Below are positions 34,120 through 43,824 of a stretch of 64,000 bases of DNA, one piece after another. Within the stretch, counting starts at the first letter, position 1. Each line of letters begins with the position of its first letter. The notes below the pieces were generated by a model, which saw only the letters and a list, made by a program, of their open reading frames with translations, did not search any database and was not told the origin of the DNA. Both the position numbers and the translations under genes were made by a program. The stretch covers positions 2,657,001-2,721,000 of the forward strand of contig JBAIAA010000409.1 in the NCBI GenBank assembly GCA_037893245.1. The letters run 5' to 3'. Source of the DNA: Crossaster papposus (Eukaryota > Echinodermata > Asteroidea > Velatida > Solasteridae).

Positions 34120-35748
34120 ATGAGTCTGGACCGGAAGAAAACCGTCACTCTGCACCTCTGCGAGGGGACAGCTCCTGGACAGATCTTCGAGGCCATTCAG
34201 AAAGTGGCCGGACGCAATGAGGTGGAATGCGTGCAGCAGCTGGGTCCAACCAAGTGGGCTGTTACTACTACGAGCATCATCACTGCCAACAAATTCATAC
34301 GGAGCGAGATGCAGGTGAACAAGAAGCCGGTGACGATCACATCAGCAGGCGGATCTTTCTCCTTCATCAACGTACGCAATGCGCCCGATGAAATGGACGA
34401 CGGGGTTGTTACGGCCAAGCTGTCTAACTACGGACGAGTCATCTCAAGCCGCCGGGGCCGTTGGCAAACTGTGCAAGAATGGAAGAACGGCACACGCCAC
34501 TACCGGGTGGAGCTGAAAACACCAATCCCCAGTTTTTTACGCATCGGCGGGTACCAGGTGCAAGTAAGCTACGAAGGGCAAATTCAGACCTGCCGAGCCT
34601 GCGGAGGAGAAGGCCACTTCGCGGCGGATTGCCCCAACATACCATGCTTCAACTGCGAACGAACCGGCCATCGAGCTGCCAACTGCCCCGAGCCTCGGCT
34701 ATGCAAGATATGCGGGGAACAGGGCCACTTTGCCCGCTCCTGCCCGCGTTCATGGAAGAATATGACACGGCAAAACGAAGAAACCACCGAGGCACGAGCC
34801 CAGCACACTCATCCATCCACCATGGCGTTCCCGCCGCCCACCAAGGGAGTACACAGCCCCAGAGACGACATCCCGGCCATCATCCCCGAAAACCCGCCAC
34901 AAAAGACAACCGAGAAGACACCCGCCAAGAAGACATCCGCCGAGAGAGCCCCTGGCTTCTGGGACCAGGCGGTGAGTAGCGGACGTATTCACCGTTCAGC
35001 TACCAACAAGGCCCCACACAGCAAGAGCAGCTCTCCCTCCAACCCGGTGCTTTTGAACACCCCCCGTCAATCCGCCAAGCCATCCCCACGTCAGGCCGCC
35101 AAGTCACCCCCACGTCAGGCCGCCAAGTCACCCCCACGTCAAGCCGCCAAGTCACCTCCACGTCAAGCCGCCAAGTCACCCCCACGTCAAGCCGCCAAGT
35201 CACCCCCCCGTCAAGCCGCCAAATCACCCCCCCGTCAAGCCGCCAAGTCTCCCCTCTGTCAAGCCGCCAAGTCACCCCGCCGTCAAGCCGTCGAGTCGCC
35301 CCCCATTAAGCCACCAAGTCAAGGCGCGACACGGCAGAAAACTGGGTCAGCCCCGTCCAGCCCCGCAACCGCCGCCCCGGCAGTGGACTACGAGGAAAAA
35401 TTGATTTTTACCCCCGAGGAGGCGTCTAAGTTGCGCACGCGAGAGTGGGCACAATCGGTGGTGACATCTAACCCCTTCGACGGGCTGGAGGACGAGTTGG
35501 CCCGGGAAGCGGCCGAGGTGTTCGACGGCGAGCCTGGGGCCCCGGACTTGGATTCGAGCTCGGATTCGGGCTCGGATTCGGGCTCGGGTTCGGACTCGGA
35601 CTCGGACTCGGACTCGGACTCGGACTCCAACGCGTCAACTTTCTCTGTCGCCAGCATGGTCAGCGCCGTAAGTAGTAAGCGGGGGCACTCCCCAGACGAA
35701 TATGACAGAAAATGGAAAATCAAAGGAGGAAAAATAAGAAAGAACTGA
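34120..35748 (+). CDS. Tx1 LINE ORF1: nucleic-acid-binding protein with three CCHC knuckles
   Basis: 542 residues, open throughout, starting at ATG in a fair context (AACCCATGAG). Residues about 1-145 form a folded N-terminal part resembling ORF1 of L1/Tx1 LINEs. Three zinc knuckles follow at about 157-208 (CRACGGEGHFAADC, CFNCERTGHRAANC, CKICGEQGHFARSC). Then comes a basic Pro/Ser-rich region with about nine copies of the octapeptide SPPRQAAK (24-base DNA repeat, 35085-35300) and an acidic Asp/Ser/Gly run (about residues 483-505). The protein is expected to coat the LINE RNA. The repeat and Asp-Ser tract look expandable and are unusual additions. Confidence 0.88.
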   Translation: MSLDRKKTVTLHLCEGTAPGQIFEAIQKVAGRNEVECVQQLGPTKWAVTTTSIITANKFIRSEMQVNKKPVTITSAGGSFSFINVRNAPDEMDDGVVTAKLSNYGRVISSRRGRWQTVQEWKNGTRHYRVELKTPIPSFLRIGGYQVQVSYEGQIQTCRACGGEGHFAADCPNIPCFNCERTGHRAANCPEPRLCKICGEQGHFARSCPRSWKNMTRQNEETTEARAQHTHPSTMAFPPPTKGVHSPRDDIPAIIPENPPQKTTEKTPAKKTSAERAPGFWDQAVSSGRIHRSATNKAPHSKSSSPSNPVLLNTPRQSAKPSPRQAAKSPPRQAAKSPPRQAAKSPPRQAAKSPPRQAAKSPPRQAAKSPPRQAAKSPLCQAAKSPRRQAVESPPIKPPSQGATRQKTGSAPSSPATAAPAVDYEEKLIFTPEEASKLRTREWAQSVVTSNPFDGLEDELAREAAEVFDGEPGAPDLDSSSDSGSDSGSGSDSDSDSDSDSDSNASTFSVASMVSAVSSKRGHSPDEYDRKWKIKGGKIRKN

Positions 35749-35838
35749 ACTGTAGGTTGTTTTCTTTTGGATTGATTTTCTTGAACTCTATTGTTTATGG
35801 ACTGCTTCAATGTTGCTTGTTTTGTGCTTGCCTTTTGT

Positions 35839-38800
35839 ATGGTTAATTTTAAAGTTGCGTCTTTAAATGTATGTGGTTTGAGGAAGCAGGCAAAGCGCCG
35901 TCAGGTCTTCGGTTTCTGCAACAGTCAGAATATTGATGTTCTGCTGTTGCAGGAAACTCACGTCTCTGGCTTTTCCGAAGCCAGGGCGTGGGCCCGTGAA
36001 TTTGACGGCGTTGGGTACTGGTCCTTTGGGACAACATCGAGTTGTGGGACGGCCATTTTGCTGTCTTCACGCCACTCGTGGTGCCCCACGGACTATTTGC
36101 GTGACAATAGAGGTAGGCTGCTTTCTCTCACGGTTTCAATGCCCAACACAAAAACAAAAATTCGTATTGTTAACGTTTATGGTCCAAATGATCCGACCGA
36201 CAGACGTAAGTTCTTTGAAAGTGAATTACGTAACCACACACGGGGTATGAGACATGTTATTTGGGGGGGCGACTTTAATTGCATTGAAAATTTGGTTCTT
36301 GATTCTAAAAGGGGGGTTACACAACACACTACGCGGGGGAATAAGGAAATCCAGAAAATCGTGAGAGAGAGCAGCCTCCTCGATGTATGGCGGGTTCAGA
36401 ACCCAGTAGAAAAAAGATATACTTGGCACTCCAAAAATAACCAAATTGCCTCTAGAATCGACCGCCTATACATTTCACGCGAATTGTCCGAGGGTGCACG
36501 TAGCGCAATCACTGCATGCCCCCTGTCTGACCACGATTTAATTTCTGTCGTTTTCACGAACCAAATCCAAAACGCTGGACGGGGTTTTTGGAAACTTAAT
36601 ACTTCTTTTCTGGGGAGGGATGATTTTAAACAAGCCGTTAGTTCAGAATGGAAAGATTGGGGTGCGCGAAAAGGGGATTTTGATAATTTAGTTGAGTGGT
36701 GGGACAGGGGAAAAATCCAACTAAAAAGTGCAGTGATTGTTTTTTCTGCTGGCGAAGCACGAAAACGTAGCTTTGAGCGTAAGGAACTCTTAAGAGAAAT
36801 CAATCTCCTGCAAAACAAAATTGATCACGGAGATCCTGCGTGCGTAGCCGATTTGCATAACTTAAAAACCCAATACAACACTCTGAATAATTCACATTTT
36901 TCTGTTCCCAACCCAGTGCCCTCTGCCGAAAAAAGTACTTTCCGGCCCAAGGAGCACGACTCGGACTTAAAACGCATGCAAGGCCTCCGTGATGGTTCAG
37001 GTCAACTGCACACGGAACCAAATCGTATGACCAACATTTGTAGGAATTTTTATAACGATTTGTATACAAAAACCGACACGGATGATAAAGAGATTGATTT
37101 TCTTAAGGGTTCTATTGACAGTTCACTGAGCCCTGACGAGCAATTGTTGCTCGAAGGGCCAGTGACTGTTAATGAGGTGAGGCGGGCTTTGTTCGATATG
37201 GCGGCGGGCAAGTCCCCGGGTTCGGACGGCTTGCCCGCTGAGTTTTACAAGACGTTCTTTAGTGATATGGGCCAAGATATTTGTGATATGGTGAATTGTG
37301 TCTTTCAAGAAGGTAGGCTTAGTCAAAGTCAAAGGTCGGGTCTGATTACATTGTTGTACAAGAACAAAGGAAGTCGTGAAGAGTTGGGTAATTGGCGGCC
37401 CATATCACTGCTGAACGTCGACTACAAAATCATTGCTAAAATTCTCGCCACCAGATTGCGGACCATTTTGCCTAGCATTGTTAATGAAGACCAGACTTGC
37501 TCCGTGGCGGGGAGAAGCATATCGGACAATGCTCACCTACTTCGCAACGTTCAGAGTTACGTAGATCAGAAAAATATGTGTGCTGTGTTTGTGTCGCTCG
37601 ACCAGCAAAAAGCGTTTGATAGAGTTGACTGGGGGTATCTTCAGCAGATCCTTGGGACCCTCGGCTTCGGTGAAAATTTTAGAAAATGGGTGGAAATTCT
37701 GTACACCGACATTGAAAGTAGTGTGATTTGTAATGGGCATATTTCTCGGCCTTTCTCGCTATCCCGAGGGGTTCGACAAGGCTGTCCGCTTTCGTCGTTA
37801 CTTTACATCCTTGCCCTCGAGCCACTCGGGTGTGCGATCAGGGCCGATCCCAAAATAAAGGGAGTTAAATTACCAGGGGGCACCGAAGCTAGGGTCTCGA
37901 TGTATGCTGATGATACCACCCTCATTCTAGCGGACGATAGGTCTATCGTCCGCAGCTTTGAGCTGGTCGAGAGATACGAGCGCGCATCGGGCGCTAAGCT
38001 CAACCAGCAGAAAACGAGTGGCGTGTTTCTTGGTCGATGGAAAAATCGACCAAATGGGCCGGTTGACATCTCTTGGGCGACTTCAGCTAAAATCATTGGG
38101 ATTTCTTTTGGTTATGGGAACATCCTAAACGATATGTGGGAAGATAAATTGAGAGAGCTGGAAAACTGTATTGGGGAATGGGAAGACTGTGGCTTTTCGA
38201 TTAAGGGGAGGGTTTCAGTAATAAATACTTTTGTGATTTCCAAAATTTGGTTCTTAGCTGAGGTCGCCCCGCCCCCCAAAAAGAAACTTAAAAAGATCAA
38301 CAAGTTGATTTTCGGTTTTGTTTGGGGGCACAAACCAGAGTATGTTGGCCGGGACACTATGTACCTCCCTCCATCCCAGGGAGGGATGGGGATGGTGGAC
38401 ATAGACAGCAAGATTGCCGCCATGCAGGGTGTTCATGTCGCCAGCATCTTATCAGGCAAACCCGGCAAGTGGCGGGTTCTCGCGCGCTACTGGTGCGGTC
38501 TGTCTCTACGTAGTGCAGACCCGTCATTGGCGCGTGAGAATCTGCCGCACTGCGACACACAGCCGGACTTTTATCGTTCCATTTTGTTTAATTTCCGTAA
38601 ACATCAAAGTTTAGTTCAAGACTGGCGACATATAAAACTCAAAGAACACCTTGCAACCATACTTCAGACCAAAGGATTGGTGCCGCGGGTACAACGCTCC
38701 CGCCCTGGTAAGGACTGGACTACGGCATGGTCACGCACGCTGTGTAGTAGCAAATTGTCTAATACTCAAACTTCGTTTAATTTCACAGTCGTGCACAACG

Positions 38801-39165
38801 TGCTGCCCACCGGTGACAGACTTCGTAAACGGTTCGGGTCAAATGACCCCGGTCTGTGTCCACATTGCGCTCGACTAGAGACGTTAGAACATGTTTTCGT
38901 CGAGTGTGGTGTGGTCAAGCCGGTGGGCAAATGGCTTGGTCACTACTTGGGCGGTCTGAACAACACGCGCGCGTACCCACCCGACACGGATACGCTAATT
39001 TTGTCTTTGTTTCCCAAACCAAGAACAAAAGCACTGGAACTTAAGACGGCACACAAATTAAGTATTTTTAGACGAACGATTTGGCTTGCAAGGAATGAAG
39101 CAAAATTTGATAAGAAAAATATTAATAGTCATGGTTTACTGTGCCGTCTAAAAAAGTACCTATAG
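35839..39165 (+). CDS. Tx1 LINE ORF2: AP endonuclease and reverse transcriptase
   Basis: The frame is open from 35791; the ATG at 35839 (MVNFKVASLNVCGL) fits family starts better. Endonuclease motifs: LNVCGL, LLLQETHV, NVYGPND, GGDFNCI, SRIDRLY and LSDHDLI (catalytic SDH). RT motifs: GKSPGSDGLPAEFYK, NWRPISLLNVDYKI, FVSLDQQKAFDRVDW, SRGVRQGCPLSS and MYADDTTLIL (catalytic box near 37902). A C-terminal zinc-type motif CPHCARLETLEHVFVEC follows near 38860. It totals about 1,108 residues, somewhat short for Tx1. The stretch around 36900-36980 (FSVPNPVPSAEKSTFRPKEH) fits the family poorly and may hold small compensating indels. Otherwise it looks capable of function. Confidence 0.9.
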   Translation: MVNFKVASLNVCGLRKQAKRRQVFGFCNSQNIDVLLLQETHVSGFSEARAWAREFDGVGYWSFGTTSSCGTAILLSSRHSWCPTDYLRDNRGRLLSLTVSMPNTKTKIRIVNVYGPNDPTDRRKFFESELRNHTRGMRHVIWGGDFNCIENLVLDSKRGVTQHTTRGNKEIQKIVRESSLLDVWRVQNPVEKRYTWHSKNNQIASRIDRLYISRELSEGARSAITACPLSDHDLISVVFTNQIQNAGRGFWKLNTSFLGRDDFKQAVSSEWKDWGARKGDFDNLVEWWDRGKIQLKSAVIVFSAGEARKRSFERKELLREINLLQNKIDHGDPACVADLHNLKTQYNTLNNSHFSVPNPVPSAEKSTFRPKEHDSDLKRMQGLRDGSGQLHTEPNRMTNICRNFYNDLYTKTDTDDKEIDFLKGSIDSSLSPDEQLLLEGPVTVNEVRRALFDMAAGKSPGSDGLPAEFYKTFFSDMGQDICDMVNCVFQEGRLSQSQRSGLITLLYKNKGSREELGNWRPISLLNVDYKIIAKILATRLRTILPSIVNEDQTCSVAGRSISDNAHLLRNVQSYVDQKNMCAVFVSLDQQKAFDRVDWGYLQQILGTLGFGENFRKWVEILYTDIESSVICNGHISRPFSLSRGVRQGCPLSSLLYILALEPLGCAIRADPKIKGVKLPGGTEARVSMYADDTTLILADDRSIVRSFELVERYERASGAKLNQQKTSGVFLGRWKNRPNGPVDISWATSAKIIGISFGYGNILNDMWEDKLRELENCIGEWEDCGFSIKGRVSVINTFVISKIWFLAEVAPPPKKKLKKINKLIFGFVWGHKPEYVGRDTMYLPPSQGGMGMVDIDSKIAAMQGVHVASILSGKPGKWRVLARYWCGLSLRSADPSLARENLPHCDTQPDFYRSILFNFRKHQSLVQDWRHIKLKEHLATILQTKGLVPRVQRSRPGKDWTTAWSRTLCSSKLSNTQTSFNFTVVHNVLPTGDRLRKRFGSNDPGLCPHCARLETLEHVFVECGVVKPVGKWLGHYLGGLNNTRAYPPDTDTLILSLFPKPRTKALELKTAHKLSIFRRTIWLARNEAKFDKKNINSHGLLCRLKKYL

Positions 39166-39960
39166 GTCCGTGTCGGGGCCTGTTTCCTCAGCCAAGGTTG
39201 TTTTGCAGTCCATCGTTTATTTTCAACTAATTTGAACAAATGAATACATATTGGTAGTCATCTTGTCAAACAAGCAAGTTATGGTGGTGGGTAATAACAG
39301 TTTTCCCATTATTTTGTTATAATAGACAAATCGATTTTTCAAATTTTAAAAAAGTGAGGAGTTCATGATTTAAAAGTTAGTAAAACGTATTGAAAACTAA
39401 GGCATTGAAAAGAAGTGTAACTTTTTAATTGTAAATTTGTTAATTGTATAATTGTATATTCTTCGATGTAGGTTTTTTTCGGAAGGAATAAACCATTTAA
39501 AGAAAGGAAGTATAAATCGGGGCACCAGCTCAAATAACACGTGACGGGGCCGCCCAATGGCGAATAACAAACTCGGCACCAACTCGGCCACCGCGCAAGC
39601 AAGGCGGATACAATCAATTTGCGAAGGCTTCGCGTAACGCATGTAGCCGCCGCTTAATCGCAAACAGCCAACAATTTGGCAACCGAGTTACGGTAGTACG
39701 ATTTCGGGAAGGCTTCGGCCCGAACTCCGGGCAAGGACAATGCAAAAATAACGCAATAGTTCACGCAAAAAGGCCCACAGACATCGACAGGCAATCGAAA
39801 AGCGATTACGCGTTTATCGGTAACGTCCGTTTCTTTTAAATCTCACTTCGGACGAATACGATTTTTTTTTAAATCTTATTCCCCGGGGGATTCCCCGTCG
39901 CGAACGATCCGGCACCCCGCCGCACCGACGCCGGCGGCACACACGCGCGGCGACGAGTCG

Positions 39961-40075
39961 CCCGACCAAAAGCCAACATGGCGCCAACCACGCGCCAAGA
40001 TGGCGCGGCCCTGTGTTCCAAGATGGCGCGGCCCTGCGTTCCAAGATGGCGGCGCCCAGGGACAAGATGGCGCAT
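39961..40075 (-). promoter_or_regulatory. Cluster of YY1-like boxes at Helitron 5' end (H1)
   Basis: On the - strand GCGCCATCTTG-type words recur four to five times within about 110 bases (on + as AAGATGGCG near 39997, 40020, 40043 and 40063, plus an ACATGGCG variant). AAGATGGCGGC is the YY1 consensus core, also used in the promoter of mammalian L1. The same cluster is in H2 (about 41466-41566) and H0 (about 33062-33137). A regulatory role is inferred, not shown. Confidence 0.5.
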
Positions 40076-40097
40076 TTGTCATCTTTTATAGTATAGA

Positions 40098-41592
40098 CTA
40101 GCAGGATGCCGCGCTTCGCGCGGCACCTGCTAGCTGGGTGAAATCGTAACTTATAGACACCTTGTTGACGTCTTAAAAACATAATGGATTGTATGACAAA
40201 CAAATCGCGAAACTTAGCGAGTAGAGTACCAGCTAGAAAGTATTTCGAGCGCACGAAATTATTTCGAGCCACGAACAGATATTCTTGGAGCGCAAGAAGT
40301 CATTTCGTGGCCACGAAAACATTTCGTGGCCACGACAACATTTCGAGCTCACGAAATAAGTTATTTTGAGTGCACGAAATAAAATACTCAAATTATTTCG
40401 TAACGGTGATTTTTATTCGTCATATGTCCCTTTAGGGGCTCCGTAGAAGACCATCGACTCTGAATAACAAACAATCTTTGTAAAAATACTTCTTGACTTC
40501 CGAACTAATAATACTCAATAGGCAGTCCATCTTCGCTTGCATGCTGCCTGCGTCTCGTGATTTTTTAACAGGAATCGTACGGGAAACAATACGAACCACT
40601 TCGGGATTTCTGATTTACATCCTCGTGAAAATCGTGATTAAAAAACCCAACAGGCCGGCCATCTGACAGTGCGCCCTCAACAGACGTAATGTAGTCACGT
40701 TTCTAAATTGCATATTCATATCCACCATCGCCATACAATTTCGCAACATTTTTGCACGATCAAAGTTGAAATTGAGGCAATAGCGACATGTTTCGGAGTG
40801 TTTTGAGACAGATAATGTTGTAATATTTAAGTATCGACAATGTGAAGCAAAGATATTTGCCCTAAAGGCAACACGAAAGGAATAAATCATTTTTTTAACG
40901 TTCCAAGCCTGTGACTGCAATGTGGTCGACGCGCACGAATTCGAACCCGAAAACGAAGCCGGAGCTCAACTGGTACTATGTTTACTCCGCAGTAAACCAA
41001 GGAAGTATAAATCGGGGCACCAGCTCAAATAACACGTGACGGGGCCGCCCAATGGCGAATAACAAACTCGGCACCAACTCGGCCACCGCGCAAGCAAGGC
41101 GGATACAATCAATTTGCGAAGGCTTCGCGTAACGCATGTAGCCGCCGCTTAATCGCAAACAGCCAACAATTCGGCAACCGAGTTACGGTAGTACGATTTC
41201 GGGAAGGCTTCGGCCCGAACTCCGGGCAAGGACAATGCAAAAATAACGCAATAGTTCACGCAAAAAGGCCCACAGACATCAACAGGCAATCGAAAAGCGA
41301 TTACGCGTTTATCGGTAACGTCCGTTTCTTTTAAATCTCACTTCGGACGAATACGATTTTTTTAAAAATCTTATTCCCCGGGGGATTCCCCGTCGCGAAC
41401 GATCCGGCACCCCGCCGCACCGACGCCGGCGGCACACACGAGCGGCGACGAGTCGCCCGACCAAAAGCCAAGATGGCGCCAACCACGCGCCAAGATGGCG
41501 CGGCCCTGTGTTCCAAGATGGCGCGGCCCTGCGTTCCAAGATGGCGGCGCCCAGGGACAAGATGGCGCATTTGTCATCTTTTGTAGTATAGA
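40098..41592 (-). mobile_element. Non-autonomous Helitron, unit H2 (uninterrupted)
   Basis: Read on the - strand it starts TCTATACTACAAAAGATGAC at 41592, preceded by host A, and ends CTAG at 40098 after a GC-rich hairpin, continuing into TC of H1. 1,495 bases. It gives the empty-site version of the Tx1 target at 41002/41003. No protein-coding gene inside; open frames on either strand follow the GC-rich 5' end and have no motif. Confidence 0.88.
40242..40380. repeat. Cluster of seven short palindromes in H2
   Basis: Same array as in H1 at 33311-33432 with one extra TTTCGTGGCCACGAAAA unit and one shortened unit (TTTCGAGCCACGAA). The difference in copy number shows the array is unstable between tandem units that are otherwise nearly identical. 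Confidence 0.85.
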
Positions 41593-43824
41593 TAGATGGA
41601 TACACGAGGCTTGCAATCATGGTTGTATACACTGGGACTGGTGTGGAGAACTGAGCACTAGAAAGGACTAGAAATACAGATTCAATTCGTGTCTGGTTTA
41701 ATCCGTTATGGAGTCACAAACACTTCAGGCACTACTCATCATTTCACAATGAGAAGATGCATGAGGTGGAAAAGATCCACCCAGAGCAGGAAAGAAACGA
41801 AGAGGGGGTTTTCCCAAGGAGGCATGGATAGGCGCGGGGCCTCAAGAGCCAGTGGAACCCACCGCGGAGACCAGAACCCCACCTCAGGCGATGACACCTA
41901 CACGCGAAAATGCAGCCAGAGATGAAGGTGATGTTGGGGTGCTGAGCCTATTTCCCTGCCCCATGTCTCCCCTGGTGGCCATCCCGTCCGTGGAGCATCC
42001 TCCACAAGTGGTGGCCGTCTCAAAGCCTATGTCAGGGAAGCCATTGGTTGCTAGCCATGGGTTGCTAGCCATGGCACCACCACCAAGTGCTTTACCGCCC
42101 ACATCCACAGCGTCATCCATGCCCGAACTGAGGGAGGACCCCGGTACAGTAGCTGAGTAGCCCCCATACCACAAGGTTAGACGCTCCGCCACCGTAAAGG
42201 TCTTCATCTGTACCCATATCCTTATGGAAGACCGCATCATTCGACGCACGGAGAAGACTGAGTGCTAGTATTATGAGTTTCGTCAAGAAAGAGGTTACAC
42301 AGGCCCAAGACTAGGTCAAGGTTAAGATTAAAGTGTTTATAGTTGTAATTATTAATGTAAAAGTCTAGCATTAGTTGTTATTAAGTAGTTATTAAACTGA
42401 TTTACGAATCATTGAACTTCCATTTGGAATATCCGCGCTAACTGTGAATTCATACTCGAAATTGTGTAAATGTTTTGATTGAACCAACATTATGCATTAT
42501 ACACCATTGTCACAGAGTGATATTTATTTTAGTTAAAATTACTCTAAAAATGTTAAACGCAAATTTATATTTATGTGGCCTAAATAATGATTTTCGTGAA
42601 ACCTACCTTTGTCGAAGTGGAGAAACAAAATTGTATTTTCTTGGAGCTGCCACGCCCAAGCATTTTTCAAACCATTGGACCATTTTAGAATGGTGTGATC
42701 TACGTTAGTTGATATGCCATTGGTTAGCACTTAATAATTTGCATAGATTTGAATAATAACTATTTGTTTTGTAATTTGAAGGTACATACCAACATTTTTC
42801 AACCGTTGTATGCGGTATTGCTATGATGTTTCTTTGGGGTTTACAAGTAAACGAATTTAGAATGCTAGAGGCATATGTCATTGAGATTCCGAGGAGAGAG
42901 CAGCAGCTAGCCTCGATGATGACTTGTATTTTACTTAGCTATTGAGAGCTTAACATTGTACAAAACTTGAGGCGTGATGAGTTACTGAGAACTCGCTGAA
43001 GTTACTGTGCGCCGATACCCGTGGTACTAGTAAGCCAGGAAACATCCATATCCTGCAAGTTGTATAATATGTATAATATGACTTATTTATGGCCTTTTTG
43101 TATAAATCTATCATGTAATAATCGTAAGATTTAGGAAACCGAAAAAAACTAATAGTCTTTATATTTTGGGTAAGGTGTTGTTAAAATGGTAAAACAAGTA
43201 TACTGGATGTAACCTCTAGTAGCATTTAATTTGGTTAAAATTCCAGGGTTCAAGGGTTGAGCTTCCACCTGACCAGTAGACGGTATGGCCGGACCGCAGC
43301 GGCGGACCTGAGGACCTGACAGCGTTACTGGCCTAAGGGACTGATGAGCCATCAATACTACCGAGCCACATTGAGTTTTGATTTTGATTGTATAATTTCT
43401 GTCAATAATTAGCAATGTGAATTGAATATTGGATATAGAAAGACGTCCTGATTGTTAAATGGAATCCTTGTAAATAAATTAAAATATTGTACAAACCGCC
43501 TTGACTAAAACAACTTTACTGAGTGTCGGTGTTAAAAAGGACTACACCGAAGGTCAATCTCTCGGGTGGAGCTACCCCGGAGATGTGACAACCATTTAAC
43601 AAATTCTACCGTTTACTCATTATCCTAATTTTAAACATGTACAATTAGGCTATATAACGTGTTGATAATTGAGGCAGAACAGATTTTCTTGCAAAGTATA
43701 TTCGTGCATATTTAATAAACCTCTACTTATTTTTGGTAATCCTGGTTAGACTTGCATAAGTCGCTTGTCGCTGTTATTATTTATGCTGATTGGATTATGG
43801 TCAGTCTAGCATAGCTCGGGCATG
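41593..43824. other. Region between Helitrons and LTR, no clear gene
   Basis: An open + strand stretch at about 41852-42160 is Pro/Thr/Ser-rich (EPTAETRTPPQAMTPTRENA). It could be the tail of a Gypsy pol product or chance; no domain is visible. GGTTGCTAGCCATGG is repeated in tandem near 42046-42075. The rest is AT-rich with no recognisable element. Confidence 0.4.

Larger units (their letters stand above)
34055..39503 (+). mobile_element. Tx1-clade (L1 group) LINE, two open ORFs
   Basis: Inserted in Helitron H1 at a site flanked by AAGG on both sides (34051-34054 and 39504-39507). The intact site in H2 reads CCAAGGAAGTATAAATCG with one AAGG, so the insertion made a 4-base duplication. ORF1 (34120-35748) and ORF2 (from 35791 or 35839 to 39165) lie 42-90 bases apart. 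The 5' UTR is only 65 bases and may be slightly truncated; the 3' UTR is about 340 bases. There is no long poly(A); the end reads AATAAACCATTTAAAG. Tx1-clade LINEs are known for target-specific insertion (Xenopus Tx1L in Tx1D). Confidence 0.88.
33162..40097 (-). mobile_element. Non-autonomous Helitron, unit H1, split by a Tx1 LINE
   Basis: The 3' terminus is CTAG at 33162-33165 with hairpin AGCAGGTGCCGCGC / GCGCGGCATCCTGCT. The 5' terminus TCTATACTATAAAAG starts at 40097. Without the LINE at 34055-39503 it would be about 1,487 bases and nearly identical to H2. It joins H0 and H2 directly, CTAG to TC, with no spacer base. Confidence 0.87.

Noticed and set aside
35388-35810. Antisense open frame with Glu-Ser repeats
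   Set aside because: It is the shadow of the Asp-Ser tract of the Tx1 ORF1 on the other strand, with no motif of its own.
43320-43370. Hammerhead ribozyme from the CTGATGAG word near 43340
   Set aside because: The required GAAA core and flanking stems were not found at the right spacing.
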